Shown one piece after another: positions 23,931 through 37,900 of a DNA stretch of 64,000 nt. Both the position numbers and the translations under genes were made by a program. How positions within the stretch are numbered: position 1 is the first letter of the stretch; each line of letters begins with the position of its first letter. Under the pieces are notes generated by a model. It worked only from the letters and a program-made list of their open reading frames with translations, was not told the origin of the DNA and searched no databases. The stretch comes from Wuchereria bancrofti (Eukaryota; Nematoda; Chromadorea; Rhabditida; Onchocercidae): positions 4,427,521 to 4,491,520 of the forward strand of contig SSBO01000012.1 of assembly GCA_005281725.1 (NCBI GenBank). Direction: 5' to 3'.

Positions 23931-25933
23931 GGCTACCTAAATGAGGACAACCTTGCTTGTTAGAGTTATTATTGTTGGAGTTATCGTGACTACTGAGGAT
24001 GTCAAAGTAATTCTCCTTTATTTAATCTTCGTTGCTCACTGCTTCAAGCTCAACCCTCTTTTCTAGTCTTCTAAAGGCATCAAAGCAGAAGCCAAGGAAA
24101 GAGAAGACATAAGCCATTGCTTGTTATAATCAATAATTTCAAAAGCTAATATCTAAAGCTTCTTAAAAGCAAACTTTATGAAGGACAACATACTTATTTC
24201 TCGGCCCCATTATACATTGAAGTATTTCCAGTAAAGCCTAATTTTTGAGAAGTGAGCGGTACAAAATTTGTTTCAAATAACATGGATTGTTTTACTTGAG
24301 GACCAACCACCAATCCTAGCTTTCTTCATACAGTGGTCAATAGCATAATCAAACCTCTAAGGAACTATTTTTAATCACTTCTATTCGACCAGAAAAAGTC
24401 CGAATCATAATTTTTATGAATTTGTCACATTTGTTCAGCATTCGCTGTTTTTTTGTGCCGTAAAATTACTTTTGTGCAAATCACTGGCTTTTTTCTTAAT
24501 TGGTTCTTTGTGCAGGTTCACGATCTTCCCCATACATTTTTGCATTTTATTCCTTCACTATAAACAAATATATATATATATATATATTTGTTTATTTACT
24601 TATCTACCTGATAATTTATCTACTTACTACTTTTATTGGAATGTAATTGGTCATGAATCATCATGTCATGTGTGATATACAGTACACAATGAGAAGATAT
24701 GGTTACTAATTGAACTATCGCAAAGAGAGGGCCAGTAATTGCTGTTGGCAATTTTCAAAAGTTCATCAACCTTATTATCCCCTGAATTTTGAGTCGGAAT
24801 ATTATATCTAAAACTCTGTTCTCTGGTAAATTCTCAAGCGAAAAATGCGTTCACTAAAAATTGTTCAAGAACAAAATGTGCTATACTACGAGTTTTCATA
24901 TTCAAATCTAAAGCAATTTAAAACAGTAAAGCATTTTAATTTTGTCTTTCAACAAGTCAATTTCGGTTTTCCAGCCCAATTTTTCCGAGAAACAGTAGAA
25001 AACGATGTTTAATATCTAAACACTTTTATTTTTTTAAAAAAATAAAGATAAGAAAACGAAACAGAGGAAGATAAGAAAAAAACTCTAGAATATATTGGAA
25101 CTGAACCGAGGCATCCAAAACCATAAAATTATTGCACATAAAATTTCATGTAAAAAAAAGCATTTTTGAATGAAGCAAGTTTCACTATTAATTGCCATTT
25201 TAGTGTTTATTCCGCCAAGGGTCATTCGTGCTAGAAAATAGTCAGTTTATTTTGATATGTTTATCGAAAGGAAATGAAATGCAAAATTGCTCTGAACAAA
25301 TAAAGATAGTGTTGAAGATCTTCCAATAGGTTTTAAAAAGTTTAGTGGCTAAAATTAAAATTTTGTATCCTGTAAATCTGGTTGCTGAACTATTCTATTT
25401 CTTTTCGCTTAATGAACTTTGCATGGCGTTTTTATGTTTGCTAGGTGACAGTGGCTCACCTGACCTGCTGCCACAATTTCACTGTCTGAAAAATTTTCAA
25501 AAAGTCTCAGAGTACTTATTTATGATTTTTTTGTCATCACTTTTTCGTCAAGTTTTTTCCCCGAAAAGCTCAAATTTTGAAAGCCCTAGGTGAACATGGC
25601 ATAAATAAATGTCAAGACACGGAAAACATACTGTTTCCTATTTACGAATGTTTGACTTATTGAGCAGTCGTTGTGTTTCGATTGCCAAACCATATTTTGC
25701 ACTTATAGATTATTGAAAACAAATGACGAGAGGTTATAACGGCTATCCCGAATGTCTCGGAAAATGTTGATGACGGCGATAATGATTTCTGATTGGGTGG
25801 GATAGACGGGCAGGTGGATGGCCGTCGCTGAAAAGGTCGAGGCAAAGGACGTGGGAGAGGCGGAGCGCTCATTTCAGTTGGTCGTTGTAGAAACTTGGAG
25901 AATGGGTTGCGTCGATTGAGCGACCCAAAGAAT
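23931..25933. other. Divergent spacer between the channel gene and slt-1
   Basis: The two genes point away from each other, so both promoters should lie here. A 34-base perfect AT palindrome is at 24561-24594. The last 150 bases before slt-1 are distinctly richer in GC and end in the acceptor CATTTCAG (AG at 25876-25877), 56 bases before the slt-1 ATG. That is a likely leader splice site. No other gene is visible. Confidence 0.55.
24561..24594. repeat. Perfect AT palindrome
   Basis: A (TA)n core flanked by TAAACAAA on the left and its exact complement TTTGTTTA on the right; the full 34 bases are self-complementary and could extrude as a cruciform. Confidence 0.9.
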
Positions 25934-28900
25934 ATGCTGCTGCTTCGTGGTGTAGCAATCTTGCACCTGACCCTTACCATCAAAGCTGCCACCAGTTCAT
26001 GTCCACATCTGTGCTCATGTTCTCAGGATACAGTCATTTGTACCGGACAAGGTCTTCTCAGGATACCATCTAGAATACCACCTGATACTGTACGACTGTA
26101 TGTTTCTTTTCCTATTTATTTTCTGCTGCGGATTACCACAGTTCCACGAATATAATAGGAAACCTTAATGTAAATAAAATTCATGATAAATAAAATTTAC
26201 GATTAAAAAATAGTTACAGAGACCTTCAAGAGAACAAAATATCGGAGATACGAAAGAATGACCTTAAAGCGCTACGTCGTCTCAAAATTTTGTTGGTTGC
26301 ATTTAATATACTTTTCAATCATCTGTATAAGTGTCTTCCCATTCCTTGATTTCATTCCGTTTTCTCTTTTGTTTCACTGGCCAGAAGTTTCAATGTATCA
26401 AATTTCAGTCCATCAGATTTTGTAATTCTTAATTATTGGTTTCTAATTATGCAGCAAAAGAGACATTTCTTTCTCGATAATTTAAAGATATTGTAATGTA
26501 AACTGGCGCTACTTTATTTAGCCGACTTGCTAATGAATTTTCATATTTAATAAAATTAGGTTTACAGACAATTGATGGATAATCAGATTCACATGATCGA
26601 AAGTGGTGCCTTCGATAATTTAATAGCACTAGAGAGGCTGTAAGTTTTTGTTCAATCAGTTCATTTATTCAGTGATCAGTTTTGAAAAATATAAAACTTT
26701 ATCAATGCTAATTTTACAAATCCATTGCTGTGACAAGTTGAAGTTTCAAAAATTAATCAAAATAAATAATCGCTAGAAGCTCAGAACTTAGCAATTAAGC
26801 CGTGAACTTACTTTATTTTTGTGATAGAACCTAGTTTAGAATCTCATGGATAGCAATTTTACAGGCGATTAAACAGAAATCGTTTGCGGACATTACCAGA
26901 CGAAATCTTCATCAATAATGTCAATTTATATCGTCTGTTAGTCATTTCAAGAGTTATGAAACCTTTTTGTGTTTTCGTAGAATGACTGGAATTTTTTTGA
27001 AATTGGTTTTTTTGATTAATTTTTTGAACCCAGAAGCTAGATCGTTTACAAAAAGAAACCAAAATTTGTTGATTTGAAGTATAAGGCTTGCTTTTATTAG
27101 TTTCAAAATATCTCAACATTGCTTATTAGTCAGTCCTTTAACAGTACATAGAGATTCAACAGCAACAATACTAAAATTACCTCTGTGAAAAAAAACTTGC
27201 AGTTATGGTTAATTAAAGTTCTTATTGAGTCCACAAAGTAACTCATTAATTCTTATTAAGTCCTTCGTTAGTTCTTATAAATGTTTTTGTAGCCAACTCT
27301 TCCAATCTTTTATTGCTTAGCTGATCCAATATAATTTTATTTTTGCTATGTCTGAATATTTAATGATCCAACACAGCTGTTTATTTATGTTACAAGAGAA
27401 GATGAAGTTCAAAGATATTGAAAAAGCCATCAGTAGGAAAACCAATGTATTGAAATATTTGAAAACTTTTTGAAAAAAAAGGTTCCTTAAAAGCTCTATT
27501 TTTCATTATCGCATTGTGTTGCAACATTTGACGTCCATAAAATCGTTTTCTTTTAGCTACTATGTTTACTTTTCAAGGACAATCCATTGCTATCAGCACC
27601 TTCTCAATTTTTATCTTTTCAAAAAAAATGCTCACTTTGTGAAACATAACAATATTTCCAAATCCATTTTAAACAAAATTTTTGGAATTATCATGTAAAG
27701 CAACTGTTGTTGGTTCCGCATCACGACAAAGCAGATCTACCAATTGCATTTTTCAATTGTTCACATTGGAACCAGGCGTTTTAAGATAAAAAAAATAAAG
27801 GAAAAAACGCATACATGTTTGTTTGTTATTCATATTAAATGAAGTCATCCAGTAACATAACTGCTAGAAAAAAGAAAATATGGGTGAAGAGAATTTTGTG
27901 ATTGGAATAAGCAATGAGCAATTGGTGCATATTTTCAGGGTCAGACATTATCTCTCTGGTTTGTGTTCTTCCCTGTTTTCCCGTTTGTTGTAAATGTTAC
28001 TGCGTTTGTTTGTACTATCCACATCGTGATCAGCTTAATGATATTTCTAAATTAGTTATTACTATGAACTGAAATAAGCTTTTCAAATTTTATTACTGCT
28101 TAAGTAATTAAGCAACTTAAAGATATTCTGTCCTTATAAACCAGAATATATTAGTATTTCAATGGTTAAAAATTAAAATTTTTTGACACATATCTAAGAG
28201 AACTTCATTTTCCCTAAGTCTGGCCAAATTCAGAATTGCTCAACAATCTTTAGGGTAGTAATGCCGTAGTCTTTATTATGTGAACTTTGTTCGTTCTCAT
28301 TCATTAGCCTAGTAAAATCTTTAATGACTTGTGGATCTGTTTTGACATATAAGTTCTAGTTGTAATAGTCATATGGGATTAGACAACAGTGATCAAGTAA
28401 TCAGAATGTAAAAAATGAAAAGTAAATTAGAAAAATTTATGATTTATCTTAAGTCACCGCGTTTATTTCAATTTAAAATTATTTCCACTTTTACGTTTTG
28501 TTTACCTTTTCAGTTTCCAAGACTGGCAATGAGTGTGGTTGAAATTATGTGCTGCTTTTGCTCTCTTCGACCATTTCTAGAGAAACTGTTTCCACCTCTT
28601 CATTGTCCACAAACACCTTTACCTTCAATGTCGCTTATTTGCCGCCACTGTTAATCGACCAAAACAGAGATAAATAAATGCATAAATCTGCGTAGATGCG
28701 CTCTGTACATCACTTGACTAGCATTGTAGGAAACTTTTCGGAAATGTTTTACCTCATCTTTTCTTCATTTCCATCTTTGTATTGTAAAAAGACAAGACCC
28801 TAATTTTAAATTTTCATTCAGAAATTATTTTGATATATGTCGGGAAACAAGGTTAACTTGCACGAGCTAAAGCAGTAAATTCTTTACACCTTTATATGAG

Positions 28901-31900
28901 TTTAGACGATTTAAAGTTAATGCGATCCTATTTTTGACCACAATTACTTTAGTTGTGCACCAAAAGTTTGGGATCTATCTTGGTTTGGCCTAGTAAAAGT
29001 ACAAATAACTTAAATTTGTCTTGAGGCTTAGAAAATGTGGTTAAAACTGGAGAGTTAAATAAAAGAAATATTAGAAAAGGAACAATTCTGTATCAAATAC
29101 TGTTGGGATTGAAACTCATTAGTGCATTGAAACAGAAAACTAAAAGGTGTTTTTTTTCGCCAGATTGGTAAAAAGGTAATATTAATTTATTAGGTTTTCA
29201 AATTCAACCTTCATCTTTACTTTGCTTTTGCTTTTCTGTTGAATATTCTTTCGTTTTTTTGTCTATTAATTAAAAATTTTGACAGTCTCAACTTTGTTGC
29301 TAATTTCATTTTAAATTCTATGTAAAGCGACTTTTTTCAGTTTTCATGGAAATTATTGAAATTTCGAAGGTTATATTGCTTCCTGGAAGAATATGTTGCT
29401 AACAGTGTAGGGATAGTTAAGTGATGAGTGTCTCATTAACGCAAGGGGAACAAGATGCCTATGAATTTATAAACAAGCATACTGTGAACAACTGTTGCAA
29501 AGTGGAATTGGCTTCTAAAACTAAAAAACAATATGTCACTTTGAGATAGATATTTCTTCAGCTAATTAATTTCTCTGTGTCACTTAATCAGATGCAAGAA
29601 ATGAAAAACCATATTCGGAATTTGATAGAATTCTCTACAAATATTGTAATAAAAATAATAAAGGAAATCATTAGGCAGACTTTTCACATAATTATACCTG
29701 AAGTTTCTGAATTAAAGTTTTCTCCAAAAGAAATCTTGAAAGTGGATTAAAATTTCAGGAAAAGTTTTAGTGTTTTAACGGCCAGTCGAAAAACCTCGAA
29801 GAATTAAGAATAAGCTGTGAACAAAGCTCATTTCTTTTAAGATTTTCCCCAAATACATCAAGTTGATTACTAAGATTTTAATTTTCAATCTGTTGCGATA
29901 AAATCTTACTGAAGCAATACTATATTGTAGAAAAGTCACACAATATACGTAGTAAGTGCTATGGTAAGCCAACAAAATCAAAGATGTTTGAAATTTTTGA
30001 TGACCTTTTTTTACTTCTCAGTAATTGGGGCATTACTATGTACTATTTAGTCAAAAATTATGGAGCAAGCTTACGTGTAGAACGTACAACATAGAAAAAT
30101 TTTCATAATGCAGAATTGCTGTTTTACATATAGGAGCGAATTCCCCGCTCTCAGCTTTTTCGTTTCCTTCCTTGGTTTCTGTACTTTCTTTATTATTAAA
30201 CATATGTGCACTACTTTTTTTACAGTTGTCAAGCAGTACTTCAAATTTTATGGGCAAAACTTGGTATATTCGGAAAAATAACGGACCTTGAATTATAACG
30301 CAATGAAAGAGTTGTGTTTGTTCTCTGCTGTTAACTTCCTTGGTGCTGTTAATTGCTGCATACATACCAAAACCGCTCTTTTTGCATCTTGCTTTTCAAG
30401 TGCGCAAACAAAGCAGTGCTTACAAAACCTTAGGGAAATGTAAACCAAGAAGCGGTTAATTAGGAAATATCAACTAAAAGGGGAAACAACATATTATGCT
30501 TATATATTGCTAATATTTATCGATTTAGGGATCTGTTTTTTGCGCTTATCTTTGCTGCTTTTTTCTATGATGTTAAGTGATTTGTAATATATAATCATAA
30601 AAGTACAGGCCAGTAGTTCAAAGCTGTAATGTGAAGGTTACAATCAAAGAATGAACGCAATATTGATGACTCTCTCTCTTATTGTCCTATAAATGTAAAT
30701 ATATACACCGGAATTCCGAACAGGAATCAGTACAAGTGGAACTCATCACGAGTGAAGCATCAGGGATTAGATGGGATGATATTCAATTCACTTTTTAGCC
30801 TTTTTCTTCACCAAAAAAAAGTTACATTCGAGATAAGTTAAATAACAGTGTTGATAAATCAACTTGGAATCCGAAGTTAAATTTAAGTGAACCTGTTTGA
30901 GGCCCTAAAATCTTACTGTTCAGGTGATGTCTGATTATGCCTTAAAATAATGTCTTGCAAGTCTAAGACAGCCACTATACATCTGCATTTGTTGAAAATT
31001 TCAAAGGAAAAGCAGAAGGAAGTTGTTATCTTTAATGGTAAATTCGAACAAAATAGAATTTTTTTCAATATCATAAGAGATAATTCAGTTTTAAAAATAA
31101 CAAATATATTTTAATAAGTATCTTTGAAGTGATATTCAGAAAGGAAAGATTTAGATGACAGAGCCAAAAAGTTGACAGAGGTATAGAAGAAGCTTGATGC
31201 TAAACTTATGGATATAAATTATTTAATACTTTTAAAATGGACAGGGATTTTATTTGCAGAGATCTAAGTGGAAATTTGTTAACTGTGTTAACTGATGCAC
31301 AATTACAAGGACCGAAATCGGTGCGCAATTTGCAATTTGATCGAAATTTTCTAACATGGTAACTTGGAATTATTTCTTCTGCCTCTCAGGGTTTTAAGTT
31401 TATATCGAAAGCATTAGATAACAGTTTTCTCGTGTGTTTGGTTTTTTCATTAACTATCTTACCTGTTTATTTAGTAATCTATACATTTTTACCTTTCTTC
31501 GCGGTCATCCCTGCTGTACTGTGACAGCGGAGAAAGTTGATGACCCGTCGAACAAACTTCAGTACTTTGCTTGGTAGCGCAGGATTTCTAACTTTATAAA
31601 ACGGTTTTAAATTAGCTGGAGGTCACTTCGCATTTCGGATGATTTCGAAACTTAGATTCATATTCTAAGAATGACAACTTATGTTAGCTTCTTTAGCAGC
31701 TAGCTCTTTTATTTTTAGTTACCGGGAGAGAGCAGTTTGGAGATTTTGTTGTTTACATTCAGTGTTTTGTAAAGTTTGAGAACAAAAGCTAGAATTAGGT
31801 GGAGGAAAGGATGCACTTAACTTCCTGCAAATCACAAGAAAAATATCAACGTAACGAGAAATGTTTGCTCATTCAGTTTCACATGTTTTTAAACGGTTAC

Positions 31901-34900
31901 GTAAACATAGTTGTAAATGGGCAGAACTGCATCACTGTTAACTGTTATTTCTTTTAATGCCTAAAATATTTGACCAGTTATTGGTTCTGGTTTGATAAAT
32001 TCTATCATTTATAAAAATAGTTTTCAAAAGTTGACATCCGCTTAATTTCGGAATTTTTTTTTTTGGAATAATTTCACATTAATGTCAATATTATTTATGC
32101 AAATCTACTGTTTATAGCTTAGACAGCCATGTGATAGCAACATGGACAGAAATGGAAATTTTAACACTAAATGGCAACAATTTGAGTACAATGGGACAGC
32201 TTGGACCAATGCCCAATCTTCGCATATTGTAAGCGAAAACGAAAACTTGAAAAACATGGAAATCCGATCAGTTATTAGCCACCTATCACTTTTAAACTTT
32301 TTTTGACACTGCAATCAAAGAGCGCTCCCAGATAATTTCATGTCCTTTCTTTTAAACTGATCAGCATCACTTATTCGAGGAAGAAGAAAAAACCGTCTAA
32401 AATTCTAGCTTAATGCGATATTGTTTTGTCACTGATAACAAAACAATATTAGCACTTCAAGATGTGAAGCGAAATATTCAGGAGGTTGGCGGAAAACCCA
32501 TGGCTTTGTGATTGTCGTTTGCGATGGATGAAAAAAATCATTTCTAATTCACATTTACTAGCTCGAAACACACTGTGCCATCGTCCAGCACATTTGCATT
32601 CTCGCATGCTGGGAAATATCAATGAAACGGTATTTTTAACAATTTTAAAGTTTTTTTGGAAGCTCTGGGAAAGTGAAGAAGTTCAGGAGGTTGAAAAAAT
32701 GGAAAGGTATGGGTGAAACGTGAATTATTTTAGAAAAAAAAAACCAATAATAACAGATATAGGCTCGGTTTTCAATTCTGTAAAATTGGTTAAAATTTAA
32801 AATATGCTTCCAGCAATGACTACTCTGTCGTCTGATGAAAAGCTTATGTAGTTACTTACGCGAAAAATGCTAATGATAACAAAGTCACAGTGTTTTATGA
32901 ACAGAACTTATGCAAAATGTTTAAATTTTAAAATGATATCCAAATTTCAAAAATTAAATGGTAGACTCAGTTATAATTTGAATAGTTTTTACAAATTCAA
33001 TAAGACCTGAAGAACATTATCGGTTTATTAAATTTTAGTTGATGAAATGCTCTGGGATTGAAAAACGTGCAGCCACTTCATGTCGTGATGCTTCAGTTTG
33101 TCCGTCAGTTTGCACCTGCACCGAAACAACGATCGACTGTCGAGATCGTGGTCTAACACATATCCCAGCCAATTTGCCTTCAACAACCACTGAACTGTGA
33201 GTTTACATTGTTTCAGTTTATCATAGTTTTTGTGAGTTTTTTGTGGTCTTTTTTATAGACTAGCGAGACTCTAAAGTTCTTTTCCTGAAGCTGTGGAAGT
33301 AGGCATTTATCACCACTTTTCTATGTGCCCATTATACGATTAGGAACATTTAATATTTCAGAACTAGTCTGCCAAAATTTTTTAGTAAATTTAGATTTTT
33401 AAAGAATTTATAAAAGTTTTCAATTTTTCAGAAGGCTTGAACAAAATCAAATAACCTATGTACCTCCTCGAGCATTCCATAACCTTCATCAACTCAAACG
33501 ACTGTAAGTTGAAAATAATGTAAATGTATACAAATTTTTTCATGTAAATATGATGTAATGGATAAACTTTTTCCTAGAGATTTCATCTTTGTAGTAGAAA
33601 TTATTAGTCAAATTAGATTATTAAATAAATAAAATTGTTGAGTTAGTAAAGACTCTTATATTTAGTGATCTCAGTAAAAATAATATCGGGGACATCGGTC
33701 CGCGAGCATTTGATGGATTGAAGTCACTAAACTCGCTGTGAGTTCTTTTCGAATCAATTATTGAACTAAAATATGCATCCAAGAAAAAAAATGCACAAGT
33801 TAAGTGTGGACTTAATCGATCTAGCAAATATTCGCTCCTCAAATTGCACTCGAAGTTGCAGAGCATTAAGGAGTGTAATGAAAATTGTAGCTTCATGAAG
33901 AACAAACAGCACTACTTGAAGTTTGTACATTGCAAAAATATACTAATGAATTTTCAACGCTATAATCAAAATTTCCTCTTTAATAATTCTAAAGAAATTT
34001 TCGTAGCCAACGCTATCCAAAGGAAATTAAAAAAAAAAACACTTGTCTAAATTCAATTGGATCGTTCTGATTCAATTTGGGTCGCTATTTTCAAAAAATT
34101 TAATACATTTTTTATTTTTACAGTGTCTTGTATGGAAATAATATAAGCAGTTTACCGTCGGAAGCGTTCCATGGGCTTTCTAACCTTCAGTTATTGCTTT
34201 TGAATGCCAACAAGCTTCAATGTCTTCGAAGGGATATTTTTTCAAACCTAACGAACTTAAATTTGCTGTCATTATATGACAATCAAATTCATTCCATTGC
34301 TAATGGAACCTTTGATGGATTGATCAACTTAACGACACTTCATTTAGCTCGTAATCCAATTATTTGTGATTGCAATCTTGTTAGTTCCTTCATCATCCCT
34401 GTAAATTTCAATCTAAAGTTCACATTAGAAATGAGGACTTAATTTTCCTTTATTACGTCTTTTAATCGCCAATTTTGCACATTATAGTTTGGATTTATTT
34501 TGGAATTTTGTACATTATCAGGAATGGCTTGCTCATTTATTAGCTAAGAAAGCTATAGAGACTAGTAGTGCACGTTGTGATTCACCAAAACGAGTAGCTC
34601 ACCGACGTATATCCACATTACATCATTCGAAGTTTCGATGCAAAGGTAATTTGAGGCCGAATAAAATTAAAAAAAAATTTCAACAAGTGTCGAATAAATA
34701 TGCTTTCGTAATATTCCTTAATGATTTCTTTCAGTAATTTGAATAAATTTTAAAGGGTCTGAAGCGTATGTAACAGCTAACGCAGGTCGCTGCATTATTG
34801 ACCATCCATGTCCTGTTGGCTGCGCATGTTTAAATACGTTTGTTGATTGCAGGTATTGTGCCTTCTTTAAAGTGTGTTCTATTCTTAATCATCAAATGTT

Positions 34901-37900
34901 ATACTTTATATTGAAATGACACTATTCTGTGATCTGGTCTACTAGTTGTTGGGACAAAAAGAGTTTTATGTACAAAGAGGGCTTTTTCATATTGTAACCT
35001 TAATATATTAACTGTTGCAGTAATCAAGGTTGGACTGATTTTCCACTCAGATTACCTCGCTATACGACCGAATTACGTATGTCAAACAATAAGATAATTG
35101 CCATTCGTCTTTCAACCAATCTTCACTTCGAAAACCTAACCATATTGTGTGTATTCATCTTCTTTATTTTTTTAAATTATATTTCATTCTTCCGAAGCTA
35201 CTGTTAAACACTCTGTTCATCTCATATAACAAAAAAAAAGGAAAAAAAAATGAATTTCAGGCTGCTGGATGGTAACGAAATTGAATTCATTGAGAGTGAT
35301 TCGTTATCTGCATTGGGTAAAGTACAAGAGCTGTAAGATTTTCTCAACCGATTCATTTACTTTGACGGACTTACAATCCTCATTTTCTCAACTCTAGCAG
35401 TTCTGCCTAATACACCTGTCGTTACGACTATGTATGAAGAATCCTAGAATGTACTTTACAACATGTTGAAATGTTTCTGTCCTGTCACAATTAATAATAT
35501 TCCTGCGACCGACTTCTGCTTGTTTGTCCAAACTAATGATTATGGACTTTTTTCAGCGATTTAAGCCGTAACAAATTACAGCATTTTTCAACTAAAGTAT
35601 TTGGAAGTGGAAATTTGCAAATTACTAAACTGTAAGTTTTGTAAGTTATCAGATCGGTTCTGTCATCCATCGCACCTACCACCACTCATCCTTCTCAACT
35701 TTTCGTGATATACGATTACACCCTGGATAGCGCTTATTGACTTAATTATTCGAACAACAATTTTTCCTTTTTTCCTTTTCTTCCTTAGGTTGCTTAAAAT
35801 ATTTTCTAGCTTCAAAGAAAATGGCATCATCTTTTTCCCAAAACAAACTATAATTCTAAATATCAAAATACTTCTTTTAAATCCATCCTTTGATTAAAAT
35901 GCCCATTAGTGCAAACTATCTGACCTACTCAATAGTCTTGATAATTGCTGCTTATGTAGATATCCGACATGCTTCGACAGTAATCATGTGAAAGGCGATT
36001 CCTTGCAATATTCTTAGTATTATTTGATGCATTTTTGTTACGTTCAACTTAAAAATATGTTATTTTCTTTGATGACTTAGGATACCACATTCTCCACTTC
36101 CATTTTCTTCTGGACACTTTGAAAATTAATTTGGCTGAATATATCCCGTCGGTATTATTGTCCTATCCGCTTCAAACAACTTATTTTTATTTCAGTATTT
36201 CTTCAAGCAATGATTTTTAACTTTTCACTTGTTTGAAAATACTTTTTACAGTTTGATAATTTATGGATATTAAAGCTGAATCCTAACTATTTGTTTCAGA
36301 AATTTAAGTCATAATCAGATCAAATGCTTCTCAGTTGATTCGCTCGCACAGCTAGCAACATTAAAATCTGTGTATAGTTTCAAATTTTTTTTCTATTCAA
36401 ATTCTTTATTCGATAAAATTTGGGATTTTAACCAGGAAACATTAATAAATGACAAAGGTAAAGTTTGAAAGAAAAGTTTTTTAATTCCAATATCAAAAAA
36501 CTCACTGTTATTTTGTAGATCGCTAGATGGGAACGATTTCATCTGTAACTGTCACATTGTTGATTTTGTTCACTACCTACGAATGAATGGGTCACACTTG
36601 CTGAATTCTGCTGTTTGTCATGAACCACTGCAATTACGGGGTCGCACGATGGCATCTCTCACAAGGGACGAATTGTTCTGCACTGGTAATTAGAGCATGA
36701 TTTTTCAAATTTGATATATTTACATCTTTTAAGCATAATGTTTTAATTCCTGCGCGACCAACCGAAATTAAACTTAGCTTTAATAATGCAATAACAGTTG
36801 TAGCGTGAAATAAAATTATGCGTATTGAAATTAACGAAGATCGAAAATTGTCTCGCAAATATGCTAAATTTTGAGAGGCTACGGAAAATGTTTGTGCGGA
36901 AGATGATAATTACTGCCCGGCTGATTGCAAGTGTCATGAAACAGTAGTGCGCTGTTCGAACAAGAATCTTAAGAAATTTCCGGCTGGCATACCCGCTAAA
37001 ACTACTGAGTTATTACTGGACTCAAACGATATTGTCTTTATTCCTCCTGAATTGAATAAATTGAAGCATCTTGTGAAATTGTAAGTTACTGATTGTTGTA
37101 ACAATGCAAACCGGTATATACTGCTTCAATTTCATACTTTTGTTATTTATTAGATTACGATGGGGTATCAGGGTCAATACACTGAGCAGTAGCTCACTTG
37201 TTTATCATAATAACTAGTATTTTAGTGATTCACTTATATATTTTGCCATAGAAATGTCAATGAAACACATACTTTTTTCTTTTATCCTTAAATCATAGTT
37301 TGCAGAGATCTAAGCCATAATCGGATTGTTTCAATTGAAAACGAAGCATTTGCAAATTTGACCAAACTGTCAACTTTGATACTTAGTTATAACAAACTTG
37401 AATGTCTGGAAGAAGAGGCATTCACACATTTAACAAGTTTACGTATTCTCTCATTGCACGGAAATGATATTTCAGTTTTGCCAGAGTCAGCTTTTGCCAA
37501 TCTGCATAACATTACACACATGTAAGAAATTCCAGTTTTTTATTAAATCGTACTCTATGTCACATTCTACAGAAATATGTTGAAATTCTATTCTATTTAA
37601 ATAACTGAAAATTTTAGAGCTCTTGGAAGTAATTCTTTGTATTGCGATTGTCGTATTGCGTGGTTCAGTCGATGGATAAAAAGGCGTTTTATTGAAGCTG
37701 GGATTGCTCGTTGTGAACTTCCCTTGAACCTTCGAAATCAGTTGCTCTTATCAGCCAATGAATTACAGTTCAAGTAACTGTATTTATAAAATATTTGTAT
37801 TTTATGCAATTGGAAGGAATTCTGATCTATGCTAGAGCTTTGTCGTTCAACTTTTATAGATGCACCGAAAAGGTTCCAAGAAATGTGGTGACTAAATGTG

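Noticed and set aside
25657..25992. 111-codon minus-strand open frame rich in Pro and Arg
   Set aside because: It runs antisense through the slt-1 leader and first exon. No splice partner or family match is visible.
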